NCBI GenBank assembly: GCA_023458095.1
Contig: JAEXAS010000033.1
Coordinates: forward strand, 1 to 64,000
Direction: 5' to 3'
Origin: Actinomycetes bacterium
GTDB taxonomy: Bacteria > Actinomycetota > Actinomycetes > Propionibacteriales > Propionibacteriaceae
Length of the DNA stretch: 64,000 nt
The translations under genes were made by a program, and so were the position numbers. The number at the start of each line of letters is the position of its first letter. Positions within the stretch are counted from its first letter, which is position 1. The notes beneath the pieces were generated by a model. It did not search any database. It was given only the letters and a program-made list of their open reading frames with translations, and was not told where the DNA came from. Below are positions 1 to 7,431 of this stretch, in pieces.

Positions 1-111
1 CTGGTTGAGGAGGCCCGCAGGGCCGTCTCGAAACCACAGCTACATGCCGCAGAAAGTCAGCGTCAGGCCGCCACAGGTTTCGAGACGCTCACTTCGTTCG
101 CTCCTCAACCA
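1..111. repeat. Palindrome-ended intergenic repeat, copy 1
   Basis: This 111-bp element begins with CTGGTTGAGGAG and ends with CTCCTCAACCA, so its outer ends are inverted copies of each other. A second inner pair, GTCTCGAAACC and GGTTTCGAGAC, is also inverted. The copy at 289-399 is the same length and, read by eye, differs at one base (T at 97, C at 385). Elements with GGTTGAGGAG / GTCTCGAAACC arms are familiar as dispersed intergenic repeats in actinobacterial genomes. The element starts exactly at the window edge, so it may continue upstream. Confidence 0.85.
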
Positions 112-234
112 ACCGAGGCATGAGCTCCTGGCTGGACTCAGCCACCCCCCACACACAGAAAAGCCACCACCCGAACGCCAGAAGGCCCCAAAACACACCC
201 TCGACCCCTCAACAACCAACCGCCCCTCCCCCGG

Positions 235-250
235 CTGGTTGAGGAGGCCC
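235..250. repeat. Isolated left arm of the same repeat
   Basis: CTGGTTGAGGAGGCCC repeats the left end of the 111-bp element without its body. It lies in the spacer between the two full copies. A short CCCCAACGGC motif follows it and recurs just before copy 2, which suggests a broken or recombined copy. Confidence 0.6.
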
Positions 251-288
251 CCCAACGGCCGGCTGCGGAAACCCGAATCCCCCAACGG

Positions 289-399
289 CTGGTTGAGGAG
301 GCCCGCAGGGCCGTCTCGAAACCACAGCTACATGCCGCAGAAAGTCAGCGTCAGGCCGCCACAGGTTTCGAGACGCTCACTTCGCTCGCTCCTCAACCA
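289..399. repeat. Palindrome-ended intergenic repeat, copy 2
   Basis: This is the second full 111-bp copy, in the same orientation as the copy at 1-111, with matching inverted ends and one observed substitution. It lies about 50 bases from the terminator of the Qmo/Hdr-like operon and ends well before its last coding base. It shows no open reading frame of its own that looks real. Confidence 0.85.
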
Positions 400-452
400 G
401 ACGAGGGGGAGATGGAAAGGACCGTCGCGGGGCCGAAGACGTCCGGACATAG

Positions 453-491
453 ACGTAGCCCTGGCTCAGCGTCCACAGGCCAGGGCTACGT
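453..491 (-). terminator. Hairpin terminator after the Qmo/Hdr-like operon
   Basis: ACGTAGCCCTGG at 453-464 pairs with CCAGGGCTACGT at 480-491, a 12-bp perfect stem with a 15-base loop. It sits just past the stop codon of the membrane subunit. There is no clear U run, as is common for actinobacterial terminators. Confidence 0.65.
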
Positions 492-507
492 GCTCAGGGG
501 GCGGGAA

Positions 508-1692
508 TCAGACGGACTGCAACTCCCGGTGTTCATCCTTGGCCAGGCCGTAGAAGAACAGGGCGACCGGCCGATACATCACGTGAGCGAACTTGGTGAA
601 GGGCATGAACAGCACCAACTCCATCGCGATCGCCACGTGCACCAGGAACAGCACGTACGACCACGGCTGCGGGTGTCCACCAGGGAACAACAGCGAGACC
701 TCGATGATGAAGCCGGTCAGGCCGGTGATCCACAGCATCCACAAGAACAACCAGTCCGACGGTGCGCTGTGCTGGGCAGCGGCGCTGACCTTCTGGTGGC
801 GGTTGATCATGAACCAGCTCACCCCGTACATCATGGCCAGCCCGCCGAGAGTGCCGATGGTGCGGGCCACCGGGGTGATCGCAACTTCGGCAACAGCTTC
901 GGGCACCCCGATGATGTCGCCGGCGTAGTGAATGAGCGTTGCGGCGAACAGAGCCACGAAACCCCACAGCGTCAGCGTATGAATCAGCCAACGGCGCCGG
1001 TACAACGGCTCGACCGGGTTGTCGTCGGCGCAGTCCTCGCGGTAGCGCTTCTGCCCCAGCGATTCGACGCCGATGGCGTACCACAAGGAGCGAAGAGTGC
1101 GTCCCCAGGCCGCCTTGGAACCGAACAGCGACTTCGCGGTCACGCCGTCTCGTTTCGCGGTGGCTCGAGCCATCATGGCGAGATTGAAAATCGCGATCAG
1201 CGCCACCAGGATCATCACGACCAGGCCGACGGTGTGGATCCACTCATAGGGCACTCCGAAGACCAGGCGGGCGCCTTCTTCGGCCTGCGCCGAGGCGAAG
1301 AAACCGCCGAAGATCGCCAGCCCGATCAAGGAGATGATCACCGCTGCCACCGGGCTGGTGTACATGGCCCGGGCGATCCGGGTCTTGTCCAGCTTGGCGA
1401 TGGCGTAGCGACGTGCGGTCGCCATAAACTCGGACGGATCAGCTTCCTGCGGACACCGATCGGTGCACATTCCGCACTGGTAGCAGGTCCACAACTCCTT
1501 ACTGGTCACCAGCTCATCGGTCAGCCCGACCTGCGCCAGCCGAATGAACCGGCGCGGGAAGGTGGCGTCATTGTCGGCCAGCGGGCAGATCGCGGTGCAG
1601 TTGCCACACGAGAAGCAGGCGTTGATGTCCGGCGCCCCGAACTTCTGCAGGTCACTCATCAGATTCGGATTGACCACAGTAGCCATGGTCAC
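508..1692 (-). CDS. QmoC/HdrC-HdrE-like membrane subunit
   Basis: This protein of 394 residues has an N-terminal HdrC-like dicluster ferredoxin domain with two complete CxxCxxCxxxCP motifs (Cys 26, 29, 32, 36 and 70, 73, 76, 80). About six hydrophobic segments follow from residue 110 onward, resembling the cytochrome b (nitrate reductase gamma / HdrE) type of membrane domain. That order is the QmoC architecture, in which electrons pass between soluble HdrA-like flavoproteins and the quinone pool. The GTG start overlaps the upstream stop by four bases; an ATG two codons later (1686) is also possible. It is the last gene of the operon. The family call is firm. Menaquinone as partner is inferred. 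Confidence 0.85.
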   Translation of the reverse strand: MTMATVVNPNLMSDLQKFGAPDINACFSCGNCTAICPLADNDATFPRRFIRLAQVGLTDELVTSKELWTCYQCGMCTDRCPQEADPSEFMATARRYAIAKLDKTRIARAMYTSPVAAVIISLIGLAIFGGFFASAQAEEGARLVFGVPYEWIHTVGLVVMILVALIAIFNLAMMARATAKRDGVTAKSLFGSKAAWGRTLRSLWYAIGVESLGQKRYREDCADDNPVEPLYRRRWLIHTLTLWGFVALFAATLIHYAGDIIGVPEAVAEVAITPVARTIGTLGGLAMMYGVSWFMINRHQKVSAAAQHSAPSDWLFLWMLWITGLTGFIIEVSLLFPGGHPQPWSYVLFLVHVAIAMELVLFMPFTKFAHVMYRPVALFFYGLAKDEHRELQSV

Positions 1693-1931
1693 ACCTGCCT
1701 TCCGGTGGCTTTGTAGGCGTAGTAGCCGTCTTCCTCATCACCGTCTTCAATCAGGAAGCCGTAGCGGCGCATCCCCATCACCCAGTACAGAACCTCATGG
1801 GCGGGGAAGCCGATCTTCTCGGCGATCTGGGGAACGGTCAGCGATTCGGCGCCCACCGCTTCCAGAATCGGCTTGTGCATCAGCGTCTCCTCGCGAATCA
1901 CTTCGCGAACATCGCGCAGGGTCTGGCTCAT
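1689..1931 (-). CDS. Small winged-helix-like protein in the Qmo/Hdr operon
   Basis: The product has 80 residues and I do not recognise it as a named family. It has a helix-turn-helix-like middle (residues 30-60, with VPQIAEKIGF followed by VLYWVMGMRRYGFL), an acidic stretch near residue 64 and a final YYAYK strand, which together suggest a compact winged-helix fold. It overlaps the genes on both sides by four bases, so it is made together with the second HdrA and the QmoC-like subunit. It may be an accessory or assembly subunit rather than a transcription factor. There are no cysteines for a cluster. Confidence 0.75.
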   Translation of the reverse strand: MSQTLRDVREVIREETLMHKPILEAVGAESLTVPQIAEKIGFPAHEVLYWVMGMRRYGFLIEDGDEEDGYYAYKATGRQV

Positions 1932-3739
1932 GCCACCGGCTCCTTCACTGGCATATCGGTCACGATCAGTTCTTCGATCGCGGACTTCATCTGTTCATCG
2001 GTGTAGCCGAGCAGGTCGATGGCATCGGAGCCACAGACCGGAATGCACCCGCCACAGCCCTTGCAGGTGGCCGGATCTACGGAGGCGACCTGGCGTCCGT
2101 TCCACTCGATGCTGGTGATCGAGTCATAGGGACAGGCGGTGAGGCACTCACCGCTGCTGGTGCATTTGTCCGGATCGACCACCGCCACCAGTGGTTCGAG
2201 TTCAGCGAAGCCCTTCTTCAGCAACGCCGCGCTCTGAGCAACGGCCGCCAAGCCGGCCGACACGCTCTCCCCCATCGTCCGAGGAGCCTGGCAGCAGCCG
2301 GCGATCATCACACCGTCGACGACGGTTTCCACCGGACGCAGCTTCGGGTGGATCTCGTTGAAGAACCCATCGCTGCCGAGCGGCAGCTTCAACAGGTCGA
2401 TCAGAGTCTTGTTCTGCCGCGGCACCATGCCGGTCACCAGCACCACCAGATCCACCGGAAGGGTGAGTTCTGCATGGCCGGTGAGGAGATCGGTCACGGT
2501 CACACCGAGAACGCCTGAGTCCAGCTTGGCGACCTCCGGCGGAGTGTCCGCATCGAACTTCACATAGACCGAGCCCGCACCGCGGGACTCGTTGTAGGTG
2601 AGTTCGTTGCGGCCATAGGCGCGAATGTCGCGGTACAGGTGGAACTGCCGAATGCTGGAGTCCAGCGAACTGACCAACGAAGAGGTGTGAATCGCGGCGG
2701 TGCAGCAGTACTTCGAGCAGTACTCGTTGCCACCGGCCTCCTGCCGGGAGCCCACACAGTAGATGTAGGCCACCGAGCGCACCGGACGCCCGTTGTAGCT
2801 CAACTTGCCAGACGGGGTGCCATCCACAAGTTGCTTGAACTCGGGCAGGGTCACCACGCCATCCATACCGTAGCCGTACTCGCCGTCCTCAGGGTTGTAG
2901 GAGTCGAATCCGGTAGCCACGATGATGGAGCCGACTTCAAGGTTCAGGACCTTGTCACCACCCTCGCGGTGCAAGGTGATCTCGACCTCGTAGTTGCCGA
3001 AGCTACCGGCTTTACCAGTCAGTTCAGCGCCGGTGTAGATCGTCACATCGCGACGGTCCTTGATCTGCTCGATCAGCGCCGCGACCTGTTCCTTGCCGGA
3101 GTCCTCATGGGGGAACATGGCGCCGAGTTTGCCGACCCAACCGCCCAGTTCGGACTCGCGCTCGATCAGAATCGCGTCGATACCCAGATCGGCCAGCCCT
3201 TGCGCGGCCCGCAGACCGGCGATACCGCCGCCGATGACCAAGGTGCGCGGCACCGTATTGACCCGCAGCGGCACCAACTCGTCGGACAGCCGACTCTTGG
3301 CTACCCCAGAACGCACCAGGCCGATCACCTTTTCGGTGGCGCCGGCCTTGTCGTGCTGGTGCACCCAGGATGCCTGCTCACGCACGTTCACCTGGGTGTA
3401 GCCGTAGGGATTCATGTCGGCCCGCTTGGACACATTGCGGAAGGTCGTCTGGTGCAGCTTGGGTGAGCACGAGGCCACCACCAGGCCGTCCAGATTGTTG
3501 GCCTTGATCGCTTCGATCATGTCGCCTTGGGTGCCATCGGAGCAGGCGAAGATCGGATCATCGCTGATCACCACATTCGGCTCGTCGGCCAAAGCGTCCC
3601 GGACCGCTGCCACATCGACGTAGTCGGAAATGTTGCCGCCGCAGTGGCAGATGTAGACGCCGATTCGGCGATCCTCGGGAGCCTTCTTTTCGTGCTTGGC
3701 GGGCTCGGGGGTGGCCTGCGTGGCCTCTTCCTCGCTCAT
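1928..3739 (-). CDS. HdrA-like iron-sulfur flavoprotein (QmoB-like)
   Basis: This protein of 603 residues has the full HdrA layout. The N-terminal segment carries IGVYICHCGGNI, then comes a Rossmann FAD motif (VIGGGIAGL, about residue 165), the VGSRQE and YCSKYCC signature, and a C-terminal two-cluster ferredoxin domain. The first ferredoxin motif is unusual. It reads CTSSGECLTACP (Cys 526, 532, 536), so the second cysteine of CxxCxxCxxxCP is replaced. The second motif (Cys 559, 562, 565, 569) is complete. The gene overlaps both neighbours by four bases. By position and content it corresponds to QmoB without its fused MvhD domain, which is encoded separately at 7000-7428. Confidence 0.88.
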   Translation of the reverse strand: MSEEEATQATPEPAKHEKKAPEDRRIGVYICHCGGNISDYVDVAAVRDALADEPNVVISDDPIFACSDGTQGDMIEAIKANNLDGLVVASCSPKLHQTTFRNVSKRADMNPYGYTQVNVREQASWVHQHDKAGATEKVIGLVRSGVAKSRLSDELVPLRVNTVPRTLVIGGGIAGLRAAQGLADLGIDAILIERESELGGWVGKLGAMFPHEDSGKEQVAALIEQIKDRRDVTIYTGAELTGKAGSFGNYEVEITLHREGGDKVLNLEVGSIIVATGFDSYNPEDGEYGYGMDGVVTLPEFKQLVDGTPSGKLSYNGRPVRSVAYIYCVGSRQEAGGNEYCSKYCCTAAIHTSSLVSSLDSSIRQFHLYRDIRAYGRNELTYNESRGAGSVYVKFDADTPPEVAKLDSGVLGVTVTDLLTGHAELTLPVDLVVLVTGMVPRQNKTLIDLLKLPLGSDGFFNEIHPKLRPVETVVDGVMIAGCCQAPRTMGESVSAGLAAVAQSAALLKKGFAELEPLVAVVDPDKCTSSGECLTACPYDSITSIEWNGRQVASVDPATCKGCGGCIPVCGSDAIDLLGYTDEQMKSAIEELIVTDMPVKEPVA

Positions 3740-6444
3740 ACCAGCGCCTCCTCTGCGAAGTGTTGGTGTTCCAAGTGGGCGGCTACCTGGGCGACGGCGG
3801 CGCCGGCGTGCAGGATCGTGTCCACGATGTCCTTGGCCCCGGCCGCGGTCCCGGCCACGAAGACTCCCGGAATGTCGGTCTGTCCAGGGCTGATTTCCGA
3901 ACTGGGCTCGGCGACGTAGTAGTACTCGTCCAGACCCAGCGGGGTGTCGCCGAACAGCTTCTCGACATCCCGATTGGGTTGGATGCCGACGGCCAGCACC
4001 ACCAGGTCGTAGCTGGCTTCGACGATGCTGCCGTCGCCGTCAATGTCCTCATAGCGCACCAGCAGATCGCCGTTGGGTTCCTCGGTGATCTTGGAGACCC
4101 GACCTTTGATGTACTGCGCCCCCATGTCCTGGGCCTGGGTGTAGAACTCCTCGTACCGCTTCCCGGCGGCCCGCATGTCCATGTAGTGCATCGTCACATC
4201 GGCCAGCGGCAGCGCCCCCATGATGAGCTGGTTCTGCTTGATCGAATACATGCAGCAGAACTTCGAGCACAACGGGTTGCCCACCGTCTTGTCTCGCGAA
4301 CCTGTGCAGGAGATGTAGGCGATCCGATCGGGCTGTTTACCATCGCTGGGTCGCAACACCGTGTTGAACGGACGGGTGGGTGCCAGCAGCCGGTCCATCT
4401 GCATGGCGGTGATCACATTGGGGTAGGTGCCGAAGCCGTATTCGGGCTTCAGGTCGGCGGCGAAGAGCTTGTGACCGGTGGAGACCACCACCGCCCCCAC
4501 GTCAACCTTGGTTGTCTTGTCGCGCTGGCTGAAGTCGATCGCGAATGCTGGGCATTTCTTCTCACACTCCTGGCATTCCGAACACACTCCGCAGTCCAGG
4601 CATGACCCGGCACCAGAGCGCATGGCTTCCTCAGCCAGTGGCGACTCGATCTCGCTGAAGTCACCGGAGGTGGCTACCAGGTTCACTGCACCGACGACCT
4701 GATCGCGGTGGCTGATCCTGCTATGTCGGCCCAGCACGTCACGGTGCTTGGTGGTGGACAGCTTGGAGTCCTGGTCGAAACCGTCCAGGGACTCGCCGGC
4801 CAGATACCGATTCACCATGTAGGCGGCTCGGCTTCCCGATCCAACGGCGCGGGTGACCGTGGACATGCCGCTGGCGACATCACCGGCACCGAACAGCCAC
4901 GGCGCCTTCGTCTGCATGGTCTTGCGGTTGGTCTGGACGCGTCCCTTGGCCACCCCGCCCAACTCGGCAAACAGGGTTTCATCAGGTTCCAGGCCCATGC
5001 AGGTGATGACCACCTCAGCCGGGTACTCGGTGACTGCGGGGGCTGCGGCCACTGCTGGCTCGCCGTCCTTGGCAGGGGGCAGGATCTGCTCGCCGCGTAC
5101 GGCGCGAGCTGCGCCCTCGGTCGTGAGCACTTCGGTGACCCGAGTCGCCAGGACGAACTTCACACCCTCAGCCTCAGCCTCGGTGTATTCCACTTCGTGG
5201 GCGGCCAGACCGCCGGGCTTGGCGGGCTCAGCGATCACGGTGGCTGTGGCAGCCCCCAGGCGAAGCGCGGTCCGTGCAGCGTTGGTGGCGACCACATCGC
5301 CACCGACCACCACGACCTGCTTGCCGGTGAGGTCCATCAGGTGACCGTTGACAGCATCCTTCAGGAAGGGCAATCCAGCGATCACACCATCGGCGGTAGC
5401 GCCAGGGACCTCCAAGGGGAGCTGCTTGCTGGTTCCGGTGGCCAACACCACCGCGTCGAACCCCGTGTCCTTCAGTGCCTGCAGGTCCGAAACCGGGGAG
5501 TTGCACACGATCTCCACCCCGATCGCCGTGAGGTTGGCGATGTCGGCATCCACCACATCTTTCGGCAGTCGGAACGCCGGAATCCCGTGGCGGGCCTGCC
5601 CGCCGGGGGTCTCGGCGGCTTCATAGATGGTGACCTTGTGACCTTCACGGGCCAACCGCCAGGCGGCGGTAAGCCCAGCAGGGCCGGATCCGACCACCGC
5701 TACCGACTTCCCGGTGGGTGCGGCCACCGTGACGCCAGGGCCCTCGGCCTTGCCGTAATGCTCGTCGGCCACATAGCGCTTGATCAGCCGAATCGGCACG
5801 GTGCCTTCGACCTGACCACGGGTGCAGCCGTTCTCACAGGGCGCGTAGCAGGCCCGCCCGAGCGTCCCCACCAAGGGGGTGACGTCGAGGTTGAGCTGGA
5901 AGGCCTCCTCGTACTTTCCGGTCCGGGCCAGTGACACATAGCCGTGGGCCTTGATCCCAGCCGGGCAAGCCGCGATGCACGGTGAGGTGCCCGTGCGATC
6001 CAGCACCGCCTTCTTCGGCACGGCCTGCGGGAACGGAATGTAGGCCGCGCGGCGCGGAGCCAAATCAGCATTGAACTGATCGGGCACCGCCACGGTGCAT
6101 TCTTTCTGACATACGTCACAGCCGGTGCACGCCGCCCAGTCGACAAACTTGGCCTTCTCATTCACCGCGACCGTGAACGTGCCATCAGCATTTCTACTGA
6201 TGTTGTCCACTTCGCTGTAGGTAAGCGTCTTGATGTTCGGGTGGTTAATCGTGGTCGACATTTTTGGCCCCGAGATACACGAGGCGCAGTCCAAGGTCGG
6301 GAAGACCTTGCTCAGCAGGATCATCCGACCCCCGACGCTGGCTTCCTTCTCGACCAGGAGCACCTGGTAACCCATATCGGCCAGCTTGATCGACGACTCC
6401 ATGCCACCGATGCCGCTACCCACCACTAGGACGTCGTAGTCCAT
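3736..6444 (-). CDS. HdrA with inserted GltD/NfnB-type NAD(P)H module (QmoA-like)
   Basis: This protein of 902 residues is a composite. Residues 1-150 are HdrA-like, with the FAD motif VVGSGIGGMES, LDCASC, CTGCDVCQKEC and YIPFPQAVPKKAV. Residues about 156-565 form a glutamate-synthase small-chain-like module with a cysteine-rich start, a second dinucleotide fold (VAVVGSGPAGL), a third (VVVVGGDVVATNAARTALRLG) and the closing GAGDVASG motif. HdrA sequence then resumes with a six-cysteine segment (615-631) and the ISCTGSRD and CSKFCCMYSIKQ signatures. The start at 6444 is chosen for its AAGGAG site; an upstream in-frame start has none. The protein may exchange electrons with NAD(P)H as well as with its Hdr partners. 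That reaction is inferred. Confidence 0.88.
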   Translation of the reverse strand: MDYDVLVVGSGIGGMESSIKLADMGYQVLLVEKEASVGGRMILLSKVFPTLDCASCISGPKMSTTINHPNIKTLTYSEVDNISRNADGTFTVAVNEKAKFVDWAACTGCDVCQKECTVAVPDQFNADLAPRRAAYIPFPQAVPKKAVLDRTGTSPCIAACPAGIKAHGYVSLARTGKYEEAFQLNLDVTPLVGTLGRACYAPCENGCTRGQVEGTVPIRLIKRYVADEHYGKAEGPGVTVAAPTGKSVAVVGSGPAGLTAAWRLAREGHKVTIYEAAETPGGQARHGIPAFRLPKDVVDADIANLTAIGVEIVCNSPVSDLQALKDTGFDAVVLATGTSKQLPLEVPGATADGVIAGLPFLKDAVNGHLMDLTGKQVVVVGGDVVATNAARTALRLGAATATVIAEPAKPGGLAAHEVEYTEAEAEGVKFVLATRVTEVLTTEGAARAVRGEQILPPAKDGEPAVAAAPAVTEYPAEVVITCMGLEPDETLFAELGGVAKGRVQTNRKTMQTKAPWLFGAGDVASGMSTVTRAVGSGSRAAYMVNRYLAGESLDGFDQDSKLSTTKHRDVLGRHSRISHRDQVVGAVNLVATSGDFSEIESPLAEEAMRSGAGSCLDCGVCSECQECEKKCPAFAIDFSQRDKTTKVDVGAVVVSTGHKLFAADLKPEYGFGTYPNVITAMQMDRLLAPTRPFNTVLRPSDGKQPDRIAYISCTGSRDKTVGNPLCSKFCCMYSIKQNQLIMGALPLADVTMHYMDMRAAGKRYEEFYTQAQDMGAQYIKGRVSKITEEPNGDLLVRYEDIDGDGSIVEASYDLVVLAVGIQPNRDVEKLFGDTPLGLDEYYYVAEPSSEISPGQTDIPGVFVAGTAAGAKDIVDTILHAGAAVAQVAAHLEHQHFAEEALV

Positions 6445-6480
6445 CACGGTCTCCTTGAAAATGAGGGCTGGTAGGCCCAA

Positions 6481-6960
6481 TTAGATGAACAGATTGACGT
6501 TCGACTCGTCGGCCTCACCCAGGTAGGTGGCCACACCGGCGTACTCGATGCCATCGATGAGCTCTTCCTTGGCGATGCCGAGCACGTCCATCGACATGGT
6601 GCAGGCGATCATCTTGATCCCCTGCTCCTGGGCGGTCTCAATCAATTCCGCAACAGTCATGACATTCTCGGACTTCATGACCTTCTTCATCATGACCCGA
6701 CCGGCACCGCCGAAATTGAACTTCGAAATCGGCAACTTCTCGGAGTGTTTTGGCAACATTCCTGAGAACATCTTCTGAAGCCCACTGACCTGCTTTTGAA
6801 CGGTGGCAGGTTGATTTTCTTTGCGAAGTGCCGAAAGTCCCCAGAAAGTGAAGAACATCGTCACCTCGTCGTCCATTGCCGCAGCTCCATTGGCAATAAT
6901 GAAGGCCGCCATCAGGCGGTCATACTCTCCACTGAACACAATGATGGTCTTTTTTGACAT
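6481..6960 (-). CDS. DsrE2-like sulfur-transfer protein
   Basis: This protein of 159 residues belongs to the DsrE/DsrF superfamily and is closest in style to DsrE2. It has the N-terminal strand TIIVFSGEYDRLMAAFIIANGA and the motif IACTMSMDVLGI with Cys120, the cysteine that carries persulfide in this family. Known members pass sulfane sulfur to or from TusA, and tusA is the first gene of this operon. A GTG three codons upstream (6969) is an alternative start; neither has a strong ribosome site. The protein looks cytoplasmic or weakly membrane-associated. Confidence 0.85.
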   Translation of the reverse strand: MSKKTIIVFSGEYDRLMAAFIIANGAAAMDDEVTMFFTFWGLSALRKENQPATVQKQVSGLQKMFSGMLPKHSEKLPISKFNFGGAGRVMMKKVMKSENVMTVAELIETAQEQGIKMIACTMSMDVLGIAKEELIDGIEYAGVATYLGEADESNVNLFI

Positions 6961-6999
6961 CGCTGTCACCAGCTTTCGCTATTGATCCGCTGTGGCCGG

Positions 7000-7428
7000 T
7001 CAGGCCGCGGAGGTATCGGCGCCGAGAGCTTTGAGACTCTCAGCGAATTCACGCATGTAGTTGGCGAACGGCTCAGCACACACCGAACACACCGCCGCCA
7101 TCTTGAGACGAGCCGGCGGGATGTTCCGGGCGGCCATCATTTCCTGCGCCTGCGCGATGATCTTCGCGGTACGCTCCGCACAATCGGGCAGATAGGAACA
7201 CTCTTCACCATCGGAGGCCACGAAGACCCCGTCAAACCCCTTGTCAAGTGCGTATACCAACCAGGACGGCTTCAATCCACTGCTGCACGGCACAGCCATC
7301 GTCTGAACCGACGCCGGGTACTCCAGATGCCGGCTGCCGGCCAGATCGATGCCGGGATCAGAGATGTTGATCGTGGAGAAGACCAGGATCCGTGGGTTGG
7401 TTACGCCTGCATCAGCTGCGGGCGCCAT
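7000..7428 (-). CDS. FlpD/MvhD-like iron-sulfur subunit
   Basis: The 142 residues match the family of hydrogenase/methyl-viologen-reducing delta subunits, which carry a 2Fe-2S cluster and feed electrons into HdrA. The cysteines are C48, C77, C83, C114 and C117. The classical N-terminal CxxC is missing; that place reads FSTINISDPGIDLAGSR. In sulfate reducers this domain is fused to the C-terminus of QmoB, but here it is a separate gene three bases after tusA. No hydrogenase or formate dehydrogenase gene is nearby, so its partner is probably one of the two HdrA proteins. Confidence 0.8.
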   Translation of the reverse strand: MAPAADAGVTNPRILVFSTINISDPGIDLAGSRHLEYPASVQTMAVPCSSGLKPSWLVYALDKGFDGVFVASDGEECSYLPDCAERTAKIIAQAQEMMAARNIPPARLKMAAVCSVCAEPFANYMREFAESLKALGADTSAA

Positions 7429-7431
7429 GGC

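Larger units (their letters stand above)
1..507. other. Gene-free region with repeats
   Basis: No credible coding region is visible. The stretch holds the two 111-bp repeats, one partial arm and the hairpin at 453-491. Open frames that run through it are low-complexity and read the repeat twice, so they are taken as chance. Confidence 0.7.

Noticed and set aside
1..399. A CRISPR array
   Set aside because: The repeats are 111 bp with inverted ends, there are only two full copies, and the spacer is irregular. No cas gene is present.
5..553. Open frame of about 180 codons running through the repeats
   Set aside because: It translates the 111-bp repeat twice and is low-complexity, with no family signature and poor ribosome context, so it is taken as chance.
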